NCBI GenBank assembly: GCA_049999765.1 | Contig: JBNGIQ010008498.1 | Location: 1-26,297 of the forward strand | Direction of reading: 5' to 3' | Source of the DNA: Phaeoceros laevis | Lineage: Eukaryota > Anthocerotophyta > Anthocerotopsida > Notothyladales | Length of the DNA: 26,297 nt | Part shown: positions 10,127 to 19,213 of the stretch, in pieces | Numbering within the stretch: the first letter of the stretch is position 1 | How the letters are laid out: every line of letters starts with the position of its first letter | Made by a program: the position numbers and the translations under genes | Notes under the pieces: generated by a model | Told to the model about the DNA's origin: nothing | Databases searched by the model: none | The model's input: only the letters and a program-made list of their open reading frames with translations

Positions 10127-12022
10127 ATGGGAGAGAGCAGGCAACTATCAGATGCGCGCGTGGTTGTGGGGCTCGATTTTGGTACCACCTTCTCCGGATT
10201 TGCTTACGCACACATCAACGAGCCGGACGCGATCCACACAGTCTACGAATGGCCCATGCAATCTCAAGGCGGAGGCAAGCCCTACTGCAAGACGCAGACC
10301 AGCCTGCTGTACGCCAAAAGCAGGGGGAAGAAGAGCCGGTGGTCTCAGAATCCAACAGCTGCCTACGAGGTGCGCGATTGGGGGTGGCCTGCTCAGATTA
10401 CCCACTTGGCGAAATCCCATCGTCTCTCGGAAGGAAGTGCTCCTGCTGCTGGCCATGGTCATGAATTCGTGGAGCGGTTCAAGCTCCTCCTGGCACCACC
10501 GGCGGCGCACTCTGATTCCAGGGGGTCAAGGAAGGGGAGGAGGTGGTTAAGGTGGCTCCCCAAACTTGAGAAGAAACCAGGAGCTGTGAAGCTGCCGCCG
10601 GGCGTGAGTGTGCAGCGCGCCGTGTCGGACTACTTGGGGAAGCTGGCGCAATTCGCAGTGGAGCATCTGCAGTCCAAGTACGGGTCGCACATCACAATGA
10701 GGGAGGTGCAGTGGTGCCTCACGGTGCCTGCCATCTGGGACGAGTTGGCCAAGCAGCAGATGATCCAGTGCGCGGAAACAGCCGGAATGGTGGCAGGACC
10801 TCTGTGCCCCCCGGACATGGCTGGTTCAGCGAGCCCGCACCCGGTCCAGATCGTCCTGGAATCCGAGGCGGCGTCCATCTACTGCGCCAGGAGAGGGGCG
10901 CCCAACAGCCTCGCTCGGTTCCAGAGCGGGGACGAATTTGTGGTGGCGGACGCGGGCGGCGGCACCGTGGACATCGTGGTGCACAAGCAGGTGGACGAGG
11001 ACGGGCTCCGCTTCCAGGAGGTGACGGAGGGCTCGGGAGGCATGTGCGGCTGCACCTTCGTGGACGCCAATTTCCTGGACTTTTTGCAGCGCAAGGTCCC
11101 GTGCTTCCGCCAGCATGTGCGGCAGCACCCGACAGCGCGCGCAGTGGTTCTGAGCAGGTGGGAGGACATCAAGCGCTCCTTCCACGGCTCCGAGACCTGG
11201 TGCAGCGCGGTGCTGGAGCTCCCTCGCAAGCTCTCTGCCGCTTGGGAGGAGCACTGCACCGAAGCCGGGGTCGGATCGAGCGGCGGCTACGACGAGGTGG
11301 AGATCACGGCGGCAGAGATGCGGGGCATCTTCGACCCCGTGGTGGAGCAGGTGATCGAGCTGGTTCAGGCGCAGGTGACGGCGCGGCCGGGGCTCAAGGC
11401 GCTCATGGTTGTGGGAGGATTCTCCGCGTCGCCTTACCTGATGCGCAGGATTCGGGAGCATTTCAGCTCGCAGATGGAGGAGATTGTGAACCCGCCCGAG
11501 CCCGGAAGCGCCATCTGCCAGGGCGCGGTGGCCATGGGCATCCACCCGCACACCGTGGTGTCCAGGATCTCGCGCAGGACGTACGGGCAGGCCATCAACC
11601 AGCCCTTCCGAGCCCGGGAGCACCCCTGGAGCTCGCTCAACCTGGAGCTCTACCTGTCCGGTATGGGGGCCTGGCGCTCCAACTCGTTCGACGCCTTCGT
11701 CCGGCGAGGGGACGCTGTGGCCGTGGACCAGTGCGTGACCAAGTGTTACCAGCCTCTGATCGATACACTACCAATGAATCTGGCGGTCTACTCCTCGTCG
11801 GAGGTGAACCCGTCGAGCGTTACTGACCGTGGTTGCCGGCTGGAGGGTTCGTTGCTTGTCGATCCGTCTCAAAAGCTGTTGCCGGACAGTGGCTCCGTGA
11901 AGCATGTCAACACCAGCATGCACTTTGGCAGGACACACCTTCAGGTGACCGCTCAGCGTGTCAACTTTGGCGATACACAGGAAGTTCTCATGTTCAAACA
12001 CGCCATGCCCTTCCAATATTAG
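10127..12022 (+). CDS. HSPA12-type Hsp70-like protein
   Basis: A single exon encodes 631 aa, close to the usual length of the HSPA12A/B family. The actin/Hsp70 ATPase signatures are present in order: phosphate 1 VVVGLDFGTTFSGFAY (about residues 12-27), connect 1 ending ESEAASIYCARRG, phosphate 2 FVVADAGGGTVDIVV, and the adenosine motif LMVVGGFSASPYLMRRI. WCLTVPAIWDELAKQQM is the HSPA12-style version of the Hsp70 TVPA segment. There is no canonical Hsp70 substrate-binding domain or EEVD tail; the C-terminal part is a short divergent beta-rich region. HSPA12 proteins are atypical ATPases with poorly defined roles, so no client is proposed. By eye the CDS is much richer in GC than its flanks, especially 10700-11700. 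That could reflect transfer, retroposition or biased base use. The family call is firm; the role is not. Confidence 0.9.
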   Translation: MGESRQLSDARVVVGLDFGTTFSGFAYAHINEPDAIHTVYEWPMQSQGGGKPYCKTQTSLLYAKSRGKKSRWSQNPTAAYEVRDWGWPAQITHLAKSHRLSEGSAPAAGHGHEFVERFKLLLAPPAAHSDSRGSRKGRRWLRWLPKLEKKPGAVKLPPGVSVQRAVSDYLGKLAQFAVEHLQSKYGSHITMREVQWCLTVPAIWDELAKQQMIQCAETAGMVAGPLCPPDMAGSASPHPVQIVLESEAASIYCARRGAPNSLARFQSGDEFVVADAGGGTVDIVVHKQVDEDGLRFQEVTEGSGGMCGCTFVDANFLDFLQRKVPCFRQHVRQHPTARAVVLSRWEDIKRSFHGSETWCSAVLELPRKLSAAWEEHCTEAGVGSSGGYDEVEITAAEMRGIFDPVVEQVIELVQAQVTARPGLKALMVVGGFSASPYLMRRIREHFSSQMEEIVNPPEPGSAICQGAVAMGIHPHTVVSRISRRTYGQAINQPFRAREHPWSSLNLELYLSGMGAWRSNSFDAFVRRGDAVAVDQCVTKCYQPLIDTLPMNLAVYSSSEVNPSSVTDRGCRLEGSLLVDPSQKLLPDSGSVKHVNTSMHFGRTHLQVTAQRVNFGDTQEVLMFKHAMPFQY

Positions 12023-12091
12023 CCTAATTATAATCATCAGTCCGCCATGTCCGCTCTGTTGTCAGTTTCTCTCTTCAATTCCGGAAGAGAA

Positions 12092-12205
12092 ACGTGTTTG
12101 GGGAAGGATTCTGGATCCATTCTGTCCACAATTTCTGGGACCTTGGATTTCATAATGCACGCTGGATTGTATGAACGAGATGTGTAAGAACGTGTACGAA
12201 CGTGT
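12092..12205 (+). promoter_or_regulatory. three ACGTGT (ABRE/G-box-core-like) elements upstream of BTB copy 1
   Basis: ACGTGT occurs at 12092-12097, 12190-12195 and 12200-12205, about 100-215 bp before the ATG at 12306. ACGTG is the core bound by plant bZIP factors, including abscisic-acid-response types. The last two lie 10 bp apart, one helical turn. Regulation by this cluster is inference; short motifs like this also occur by chance. Confidence 0.3.
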
Positions 12206-12305
12206 GTTTCAAATAGAGTCTCAAACATGGTGCGAATATTGTGGAGTGCAAGGGAGTGCGTGGCATTGAGACGAAAAGCCTGAATTGGAAGACAAGGGCA
12301 GGGGC

Positions 12306-13868
12306 ATGATGGGGCACAAGGTGGACCAACCAACTCAGACGACGACGGCGCAGCAGCAGGTGGCGTTGCTGGAGGATCATTCGCAGGCCATACAGGACAT
12401 TTTGGTGGATTTGTGTTCTATGTTCAACAATGCGGAGTTCAGCGATGTCACATTTGTGTGCCAGGACGGGGGCCGAGTACCTGCCTGCCGTCTCTTCCTG
12501 GCTGCCAGGTCCTCCGTGCTCAAGAGCATGCTCACCAACGGCATGGCGGAGTCGCGGATGTCGGAGATTAGCCTCCCGGTGGTGTCCTCTCCCGTGCTGA
12601 GCTCCGTCTTGGAGTTCCTCTACACCGGCGCCATTGCGTCCCTGTCGTGGAGGCGGGCTTTGGAGGTGATCATGGCTGCCAGGTACTTTCTCCTGGAGAC
12701 CCTGGAGGCGAGTGCGTGGGCCTTCTTGGCCGGCGCGGCTTCCCAGGCTGGAGAGGCGGCCGAGCGGCTGTCGGCGGCTCTCGAGTTCCCGGCGGTCTGG
12801 GACGATTCCCGGAGCGGAATTCTTCTGGAGGTGGTGAAGGTTTTGGAGTCGAGATTGAGCGGGCAGGACTCGGCGCATTTGCGAGCCCTGTCCGAGGAGG
12901 CGTTTCGGTTTTTCCTGGACAAGACTGGAGGCAAGGAGGATGGGGCAGGGATGTTCTCCTTTGCTAGTTACCTGCGGGTGAGGCAGGTGATTCTGTGGTG
13001 CGCCTCGCAATTGGTGCCCCCGAGAGACGATTGTGTCAGCGGCTTTCTGCCTGTGGGAAGATCGTTGTGCGCTCTTCTGCAGGCTCCGGACAAAGCGGAG
13101 GCAGCAGCAGCAGCAACAGCGACGCTGGGAGATGATGTGAGGGAAAAACTGGCACGCACTGTGGAGCCCTGGTTGCCGACGGTGGATTTCCGGCGGCTGC
13201 ATCCCGGCCTCCTGGTCAAGGTGGTGGAACCTATCAACATTCTTCCTGCCTCGTTGCTGCTGGAGGTGTTCAGGTTCCAAGCCGTGCAAAGAACGCGAGA
13301 CCTGGGTGACCAGGTGTGTTGCTGGGACGCAGCTGCTCACGGGGAAGGCTACACCACGTCAGGGAGGAGTTGCGTCAAATTAGGGTACGGCTATGGGGTT
13401 GCGAGGGGTACCATGGCGATGAGCGGGCCTGGATTGTATGAGTGGGACGTGGTTGTGGACGAAGTGAACGACAACTTCTGCGACATCGGCATCATCTCTG
13501 CCAGGGCAGGAGCAGCGATCGATTACGACAGCTACAACCTGTCTTGTCACCCTTCTGGAAGAGCCTTGGCAATTTGTGACGCGGGCACGTTCATCACCAA
13601 GGAGCAGAAAATCATCGATAAGGACCTGAGGTGGGGGAGAGATGAAGCTATCTACGTTCCCTATGGGAAACCCTACTGCCAGCAGAACTCGAGAGTACGA
13701 GTGCATCTGGACCTGTTTGAACGGACCTGCTCCTTTTCTGTGGATGGCGACAAGTTTGGAGTTGCGTGGGACAGCCTGCCTGACGACATCTACTATCCTG
13801 CTGTCTCTCTGGGACGGTCTGAGGATAGAGTGCATATTGAACTTGTCAGTGGTTCTGAATTCCTATGA
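12306..13868 (+). CDS. BTB-BACK-SPRY domain protein, copy 1
   Basis: A single exon encodes 520 aa from ATGATGGGGCAC, the first ATG in the open frame. The BTB/POZ domain spans about residues 45-115 (AEFSDVTFVCQDGG, then AARSSVLKSMLTNGM and VLEFLYTGAI). A BACK-like helical middle follows (LEVIMAARYFLLETLEA onward). The C-terminal 190 residues are SPRY-like: VARGTMAMSGPGLYEWDVVV, then NFCDIGIIS, VRVHLDLFERTCSFSVDGDK and DIYYPAVSLG. BTB-BACK proteins commonly act as cullin-3 substrate adaptors and SPRY domains bind proteins, so a CUL3 adaptor is the likely role by inference. It is a paralog of 21705-23261, which keeps the same domain order and near-identical blocks. This copy looks richer in GC than the other by eye. 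Confidence 0.87.
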   Translation: MMGHKVDQPTQTTTAQQQVALLEDHSQAIQDILVDLCSMFNNAEFSDVTFVCQDGGRVPACRLFLAARSSVLKSMLTNGMAESRMSEISLPVVSSPVLSSVLEFLYTGAIASLSWRRALEVIMAARYFLLETLEASAWAFLAGAASQAGEAAERLSAALEFPAVWDDSRSGILLEVVKVLESRLSGQDSAHLRALSEEAFRFFLDKTGGKEDGAGMFSFASYLRVRQVILWCASQLVPPRDDCVSGFLPVGRSLCALLQAPDKAEAAAAATATLGDDVREKLARTVEPWLPTVDFRRLHPGLLVKVVEPINILPASLLLEVFRFQAVQRTRDLGDQVCCWDAAAHGEGYTTSGRSCVKLGYGYGVARGTMAMSGPGLYEWDVVVDEVNDNFCDIGIISARAGAAIDYDSYNLSCHPSGRALAICDAGTFITKEQKIIDKDLRWGRDEAIYVPYGKPYCQQNSRVRVHLDLFERTCSFSVDGDKFGVAWDSLPDDIYYPAVSLGRSEDRVHIELVSGSEFL

Positions 13869-14263
13869 CGGTTCCGAGCATCCGGAACATATGAGTAAGC
13901 AGGAGAGCAGGAGTGTTGGTAATCAGTTAGGTTGTACAGGCTACACAAGCCACACATGGTGTGCACCCCCAAGCCTCCATCACCAGGTTTCTGTGTACTC
14001 GCGTTCCTGTTGTCATTGTAGCACCTTTCATTCCACCCCGCCTATTGCACTTCGGAACGCAGACTGGTGTTCTCTAGGTCCTCACCGGATGTAGGAACTG
14101 TAGAATTATTCAGACAGCGTATGAACTCGCACACGAGTTCTGTTTTACAGAAGCCACAGAAGGTGGCTGCGCGAGATGTTCTGCGTACCACATCGAGAAC
14201 CCCATTCTAGACGCGGAGAAGCCAGTGCGCTGCAATCCGGTTGCGGCTGTCTCTGAGTTGCGT
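13869..14263. other. intergenic region with small hairpin
   Basis: It holds the 3' end of BTB copy 1 and the leader of the PDF-PPR gene. A perfect 7-bp stem with CACA loop lies at 14123-14140 (GAACTCG...CGAGTTC). The frame of the downstream gene is open for some distance upstream but has no ATG there. From about 14233 the sequence matches the TFB4 upstream region. Confidence 0.5.
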
Positions 14264-14450
14264 ATGGCTGTTGTCCTTCTCCTTGTGCGCTCATCTCGCG
14301 GTTTTGCCAACCGCGTCACGGCATGCTGCATTTGCTTCACCGGTGCCTCAAGCTGGAATTGTCATTCCGGTTTCTTTGTTTCATCTACCACCGACAGCAG
14401 GGGAATGGGTTCCGAAAGTTTTGATCCTGGTGGCGAATTTCAGGAGAGAC
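14233..14450 (+). repeat. duplicated segment (copy A): PPR leader and first exon
   Basis: The segment aligns collinearly with the reverse complement of about 18890-19115. Shared anchors, in order, are CAATC(C/G)GGTTGCGGCTG, a GCGCTCA block followed by GCGGT and ACCG, GGTGC(C/T)TCAAGCTG, TTCATCT(A/C)CCACCGACAGCAGGG and GAAGTTT-like then CCTG. Small indels separate the anchors. Here it covers the leader, the ATG at 14264 and most of the predicted transit peptide. Confidence 0.75.
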
Positions 14451-17063
14451 AGAAACTGCTTTGGGAGGATCTCTTCTTGACACCAGCGGAATGGTGGGAC
14501 TACAGACTGTGCAAGGCATGACAATGCATCAACAACTCAGGGGATTATCTCACTGTTGCTGTTGCCTGGAACATCCGTGACACGTACTTTTTCTTGCTTG
14601 CAGACAAGCCCCAGGTACCCAGACTTCCGGCACAAGAGAACGAGAGAGCCCCTCTGGTTGAATAATCAGTACAAGCCTCAGTGGGTGGATTCTAAGCTTG
14701 TGACCTTGAATGACCATGCACAGAGGGGCCTACCAGACGTTGGATCTTCTTCCAGGCTAGGTGATGAACTTCAAAGTCTGTGCGAGGAGGGACAGCTGGA
14801 TAAGGCGCTAGATGTCCTCTTGGGCATGGAACAGCACGGCACCGTCAATTCACTGCACCTGTACTGCTCTGTCTTAAAGGCGTGTGCCAAAAGGAAGGCA
14901 CTTGCTCAGGCTAGACGCCTCAGAACCCTTTTGGCTAAACATGGGCTGGATACCACCCGGTTTATTGGTGAGTACCTGGTAAGCACGTTGGTGAAGTGTG
15001 GCGGCCTTGATGATGCCCTCCACTTGTTTCACAGGTTGCCACTGCGAACTTCTTTCTCCTGGACAGCCGTGATTTCAGGTTACACCATGGCAGGACAGGG
15101 TAAGAAAGCACTCAAAATGTATCACTTCATGCAAGAGCAAGGTCTGGAACCCAACAAATACACCTTTGCCAGCCTGCTCAAAGTTTGTGGAAGCATCCCT
15201 GATATAGAAGAGGGCAAGCGCATTCATGCTGACACGTTGAGATGCGGCTGTGAAACTGATTTGTTCGTCGGTACTTGCCTGGTTGACATGTATGTGAAGG
15301 GCGGGTGTATTGTGGATGCAGAGAACGTGTTCAACAGGCTACCAGAACGTAGTGTTGTGTCTTGGACGGCTATGCTTGCTGGATATGCTCAGCAGGGCCA
15401 GGCAGAGAGAGCTTTGCAGCTGTACGAACAGATGCAAGAGGAAGGTGTGGGTTCTGATGATCGCACCTTTGTAAGTGTGGTCCAAGCTTGTAGCACTCTG
15501 GCAGACAAGGAAGATGGTACTCAAGTTGATGGACGACAGATCAAAGTTATGTGTCTCAGTATGGGTAAGGCGTTACATGCTGGTGCTCAAAGGCAGGGGT
15601 ACGATGCAGATGCCTTTGTTGGGAGCAGTCTCGTAACTGTTTATGGAAAGTGTGGGAGCATTTTTGATGCTGAAAATGTGTTTCTTGGTCTGCCCCACCG
15701 GAATGTGGTGTTGTGGACTGCAATGTTTGCGGCATATGCCCAGCATGGCCAAGCAGAGAAGGCTTGGCAGTTGTATGAGCAAATGCAGGTGGAGGGTGCC
15801 AGTCCAGATGCTAGGACCTTTGTCAGTGCACTCCAAGCATGCAGCTTGCATGCAGAAACTGAGGAACATGCTCTGCTGGAAGGCCAGGGCACCAAAGTGA
15901 AGTCTCTGGAGATGGGGAAGGCAATACATGCTAGTTGTCGGAGAAAGGGTTATGATTCAGATGTTTTTGTCGGCAACACTCTTGTGAGCATGTATGGGAG
16001 GTGTGGGAGCATCGTGGATGCACAACATGTATTTGATTTGTTGTTTGAGAGAGATGTAGTGTCGTGGAATGCAATGCTGGCCACATATGTGGACCAAGGG
16101 CAGGAACAGACGGCTTTACACCTGTATCCAAGAATGCAACAGGAAGGGGTGAGTCCAAATGAGGTCACAATAATGTGCATCTTGCAAGCATGCAGCAACT
16201 CAGGAAGGTTGGACATCTGTAGGCAGATCCATCACACGTTTTGTGCGAGAAACGATTTGAGCCCCCTTGTGGCAAGTTCTCTCATTCATGCATATGGTAG
16301 ATGCGCGAGCATGGTGGATGCTCAAGAGGTGTTTGATGCACTGCCCCAGCATCACGTGGCGTCATGGACTGCACTAATTGCAGGTTACGCCCGTCAAGGG
16401 AATAGTGCAGCAAGCCTGCAATGGTATGAGAAAATGCTAACGGCAAGTGTGAAGCCCACCGGGGTCACTTTTCTTGCACTTCTCTCTGCATGCAGTCATG
16501 CGGGCCTTGTGGAGAAAGGGGTAGAATACTTCGAAACCATGAGCAGAGACTATGGCATAACTCCACAGATTGACCACTATGTGTGCATGGTAGACCTCCT
16601 TGGGCGTGCTGGATACTTCACTTTGGTAGAGAACTTGCTGTCAACCCTGCCAATGCAACCTAATCTATCCATCTGGTTGTGTTTGCTTGGTGCTTGCCGG
16701 AAGCATGGCGAGGTATCACTTGGTAAACTGGCTTTTGACAGTGCGATGCTTCAGCAGCCAAGACATGCTGCTCTTTATTTGTTGATGCGGAATATCTATT
16801 CTCAGGCTGGTCTGTGGGACAAAGCAAATGAGGTAAATGCTTTGGAGCAGCAAGCAAATGCGTGGCAGAAGCCTCCTGGCCAAAGTTGGATAGAACATGG
16901 ACAGGAGGTGCACAGTTTTTTGGTAGGATGTGGCAAGGAATTAGAACGGCAGGTCGTGTATGACATGTTGAGAAAAGTGAGCTTAGATGTGGAGGCAGGA
17001 GAAGGTCGTCACTCAATATCCAGAAAAAGTTGGCTCCCTCGAGATGGACATGCTTTGCCTTAG
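14264..17063 (+). CDS. organellar PPR protein (PLS class, E-type) with N-terminal OSB-like PDF motif
   Basis: Two exons, 14264-14515 and 14604-17063, give about 903 aa. Residues 1-43 (MAVVLLLVRSSRGFANRV...) have no acidic residue and many R, S, V and C, like an organelle transit peptide. Residues 65-112 form a PDF motif as in organellar single-stranded-DNA-binding OSB proteins: LLWEDLF, PAEWWDYR, then across the splice SPRYPDFRHK, then EPLWLNN and PQWV. The splice uses donor AAG|GCATGA and acceptor TTGCAG|ACA; a GT donor 5 nt upstream exists but would drop four residues from the motif. About a dozen PPR motifs follow (FSWTAVISGY, MYGKCGS, VVSWNAM), with roughly 15-18-residue inserts such as DKEDGTQVDG before the L-type repeats. 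The end is E1/E2-like (PGQSWIEHGQEVHSFLVG); no DYW deaminase is present. Such proteins bind organellar RNA for editing or processing. The target is unknown. Confidence 0.87.
14516..14603 (+). other. 88-bp probable GC-AG intron in the PDF motif
   Basis: The donor CAAG|GCATGA and acceptor TTTTTCTTGCTTGCAG join in phase 0 and give a PDF motif without gap or insertion. The nearest GT option (CT|GTGCAAGG paired with ACAAG|CCC) also keeps the frame but shortens the motif by four residues. GC-AG is the better fit to the family. Confidence 0.6.
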
Positions 17064-17827
17064 AGGCGTTACAACCAGATGACATTAAAGTTGTCATCCC
17101 AATGGAGCGTCGGCACGGCGTAAGAAGTGCGGAGGGCCGTCACGGTCTAAAGCATTGTAGGTCTTCGTGTACATCATACAGTCTACCATTGAAACTTCAA
17201 ACGGGATTCGAAATTTGAACGAAATGCGTTTCATTGCATTTTTCACCCTAGGGAAACGTGTTTCTTTCGTCAAAATGAAGTTCTACAATGTAACTTGTAA
17301 GAACGGCCTGAATGGGCATTTAACTTGCTTTCAGACTGAAGTTCGGACTATGCTTGCGAGAGTGCACAACCTGCTATATTCGATCACGATGAGAATCCTC
17401 TCACTTGTGGTTTCTCACCCCGCGTCACCAGAGGCAAGCCCTCCAGGACTCCTCCTGCCCTTCTCTCGTCATGGTTACAGTGTCATGCCCGCAGACCCCC
17501 TACGAGATTCATTGTGGTTTTAATGGGTGGCTTCTAATTCTCTCGACGTTTCAATGACCAGCCATAGAGTAGGGTTGATGAAGTATCTTAGGGAAGGTGA
17601 TGAATTTTGAAGTCCATGCAAATAGGCCTTCAGCATGGACCAGCAGAGCACCGGTCCGCCAGGGCATTTGCACTAAGGGGCCTTCCAAAAAGAAAGTACG
17701 TGGCCGCAATGGCAACAAACTACCAAAATTTGCGAAGAGCTGTTGAACGAGCTCTGATGCCCTTCAAAATTGCCATTCCGACTGCTGTGACGATTCTGGC
17801 AGGAACAAATAAATCCTTCATACTCGT
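17064..17827. other. convergent intergenic region between PPR and TFB4
   Basis: The two flanking genes converge here, so it should hold both 3' UTRs. Plus-strand open frames have no ATG that is supported and no family signature. Nothing else is recognised. Confidence 0.55.
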
Positions 17828-18781
17828 TCACTTCTCCCTGAATGGACTCTCCGGAACAGGATTACCATTCTTGTCCCCAGGATGCAAAGAGGAAGCCCGG
17901 GCCAAGGTGAAATCAGCCCTGCAGGTAGTACAGGTTTTCTGGTGCTTGCAGAAGATGGATAAGCAGACGGAGCACACAAAGCCCATGTCTATGACGCTCT
18001 TGTGGCAAAAGCAAGAAGCCCGAAAATCCACCCCTGCAGACGACGGCAGGTGCAAAAAGTTGCGAGAATGCAGGTCTGTGGCAAAGAGCATCATAAGATA
18101 TTCCATCAAACCCTCAGGCTGCTGAGGCTTCAAATACACTCCTCCTGTGATATGAGCAGCTTGCTGTAGAAAAGCTGAATGCTGGCCTCCAATGATGCAA
18201 GCATCAACTGGCACACCGTAGCGCTGAGCAGAAAATATGGCATTCATCACAGCCACGTACTGCTGAGGAGCATCCTGGGAGCCCTGCAAGCACAGGATCC
18301 TGGACTGGGGATGCGGAGATGACCCCTTTGCCTTCTTCTGGATGTAACACAGTGACATGGACAAGGCTCCGGAGAGTAACGACCCTTGGTTCCCAGAAGC
18401 CCCCTTCTGCTCCTCCCAGGCCCTCTCCTCCATGGCTATGAAATCCTCCAGCCGCTGCAGGATGGGAGCACTCGAGGAACTCTGCATTACACCCGGTAGC
18501 GTCACAATCCCAGCTGCCTCATTTCCACGCAAAGAGGAGTCGTATAGAATCTTCCACGAACTGGAGCCGGTCGCTACCAGAACCACCTCATTGTGATGGT
18601 GCAGAAGCATGACCGTGTTAATGAACACCAGCACATCCTGAAAGACCTGCTCGAAGGTAAGAGCTGAAGTGGATATTGCAGCGGCGGCAGACGAGGCACC
18701 CTGGTTTTTACCCCAAAAGTGAGGGTTCGCGTCCAGTATCACCACCACCCTGCTCGCATCGTCCGCAGAGCGAGTAACCAT
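17828..18781 (-). CDS. TFB4: TFIIH core subunit Tfb4/p34 (GTF2H3)
   Basis: A single exon encodes 317 aa, near the usual length of the family. The N-terminus is a vWA-like fold (SRVVVILDANPHFWG, then FQDVLVFINTVMLLHHHNEVVLVATG), followed by SLLSGALSMSLCYI, RILCLQGSQDAPQQYVAVMN and YGVPVDACIIGG with ITGGVYLKP, all typical of Tfb4. The C-terminus has the C4-type zinc module CFCHKSVIDMGFVCSVCLSIFC followed by CTTC. Tfb4 pairs with p44/Ssl2-core subunits in TFIIH and acts in transcription initiation and nucleotide-excision repair in the nucleus. The ATG at 18781 gives the expected N-terminus. The gene is head-to-head with NMD3. The absence of introns is notable beside its multi-exon neighbours, but no decay is seen. 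Confidence 0.93.
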   Translation of the reverse strand: MVTRSADDASRVVVILDANPHFWGKNQGASSAAAAISTSALTFEQVFQDVLVFINTVMLLHHHNEVVLVATGSSSWKILYDSSLRGNEAAGIVTLPGVMQSSSSAPILQRLEDFIAMEERAWEEQKGASGNQGSLLSGALSMSLCYIQKKAKGSSPHPQSRILCLQGSQDAPQQYVAVMNAIFSAQRYGVPVDACIIGGQHSAFLQQAAHITGGVYLKPQQPEGLMEYLMMLFATDLHSRNFLHLPSSAGVDFRASCFCHKSVIDMGFVCSVCLSIFCKHQKTCTTCRADFTLARASSLHPGDKNGNPVPESPFREK

Positions 18782-19213
18782 CCCTCCAAGGGCGGCGGCA
18801 CCTCAGGTATTAGAGAAGACGGCCCACGTTGAGGTTTGAGGGAGTTGGTGCAGGGTTTCCTTAATATTTGTATAGACTGCAATCCAACCCATCCGGTAGC
18901 AGCTTTCTCCAATTTCGTCAGGGCCGAAACTTCCGGGATCCTCTTCCCTGCTGTCGGTGGGAGATGAACAGTTGCAGACAATACAAAATCTCAGAAGTAG
19001 TCATTTCAGCAGCAAATTCAGCTTGAAGCACCTGTGAGTTACGGTCAGGAAGACCGCGCTGTGAGCGCGGAAGTAGCCCGTTTGCAGCAGACTCCTTCAG
19101 CCGCAACCCGATTGGACCGCCCTCTGTCTTGTCCATTGTTGGTGTAGGGTTTCTCTTTGCTCGAGAAATTGTGTCTCTGCTGCAAAGATTCGGAGCCAGG
19201 ACGAGGATCAGCG
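18782..19213. promoter_or_regulatory. shared divergent promoter region, TFB4 / NMD3
   Basis: Only 432 bp separate the two start codons, which point away from each other, so both promoters and 5' leaders must lie here. No clear TATA box was seen, as is common for housekeeping genes. About 18890-19115 is also a copy of the PDF-PPR leader. Confidence 0.6.
18890..19115 (-). repeat. duplicated segment (copy B): TFB4 upstream region
   Basis: The reverse complement matches about 14233-14450, in the same orientation relative to TFB4 transcription as copy A is to PPR transcription. The best block is CCACCGACAGCAGGG with flanks. In this copy the reading frame used by the PPR exon is broken by a stop just before the block, so it is not the same coding exon here. 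Confidence 0.75.

Noticed and set aside
10711-11826. 371-codon open frame within the HSPA12-like gene in another frame
   Set aside because: Its product is Gly/Arg/Pro-rich without domains, and it overlaps a frame with clear Hsp70 motifs; high GC explains the lack of stops.
12150-13340. 396-codon minus-strand open frame opposite BTB copy 1
   Set aside because: It has no recognisable domain and mirrors a GC-rich BTB-BACK-SPRY coding exon.
17607-18125. 172-codon plus-strand open frame over the TFB4 3' end
   Set aside because: It starts with a non-ATG codon, has no recognised domain and is partly antisense to TFB4.
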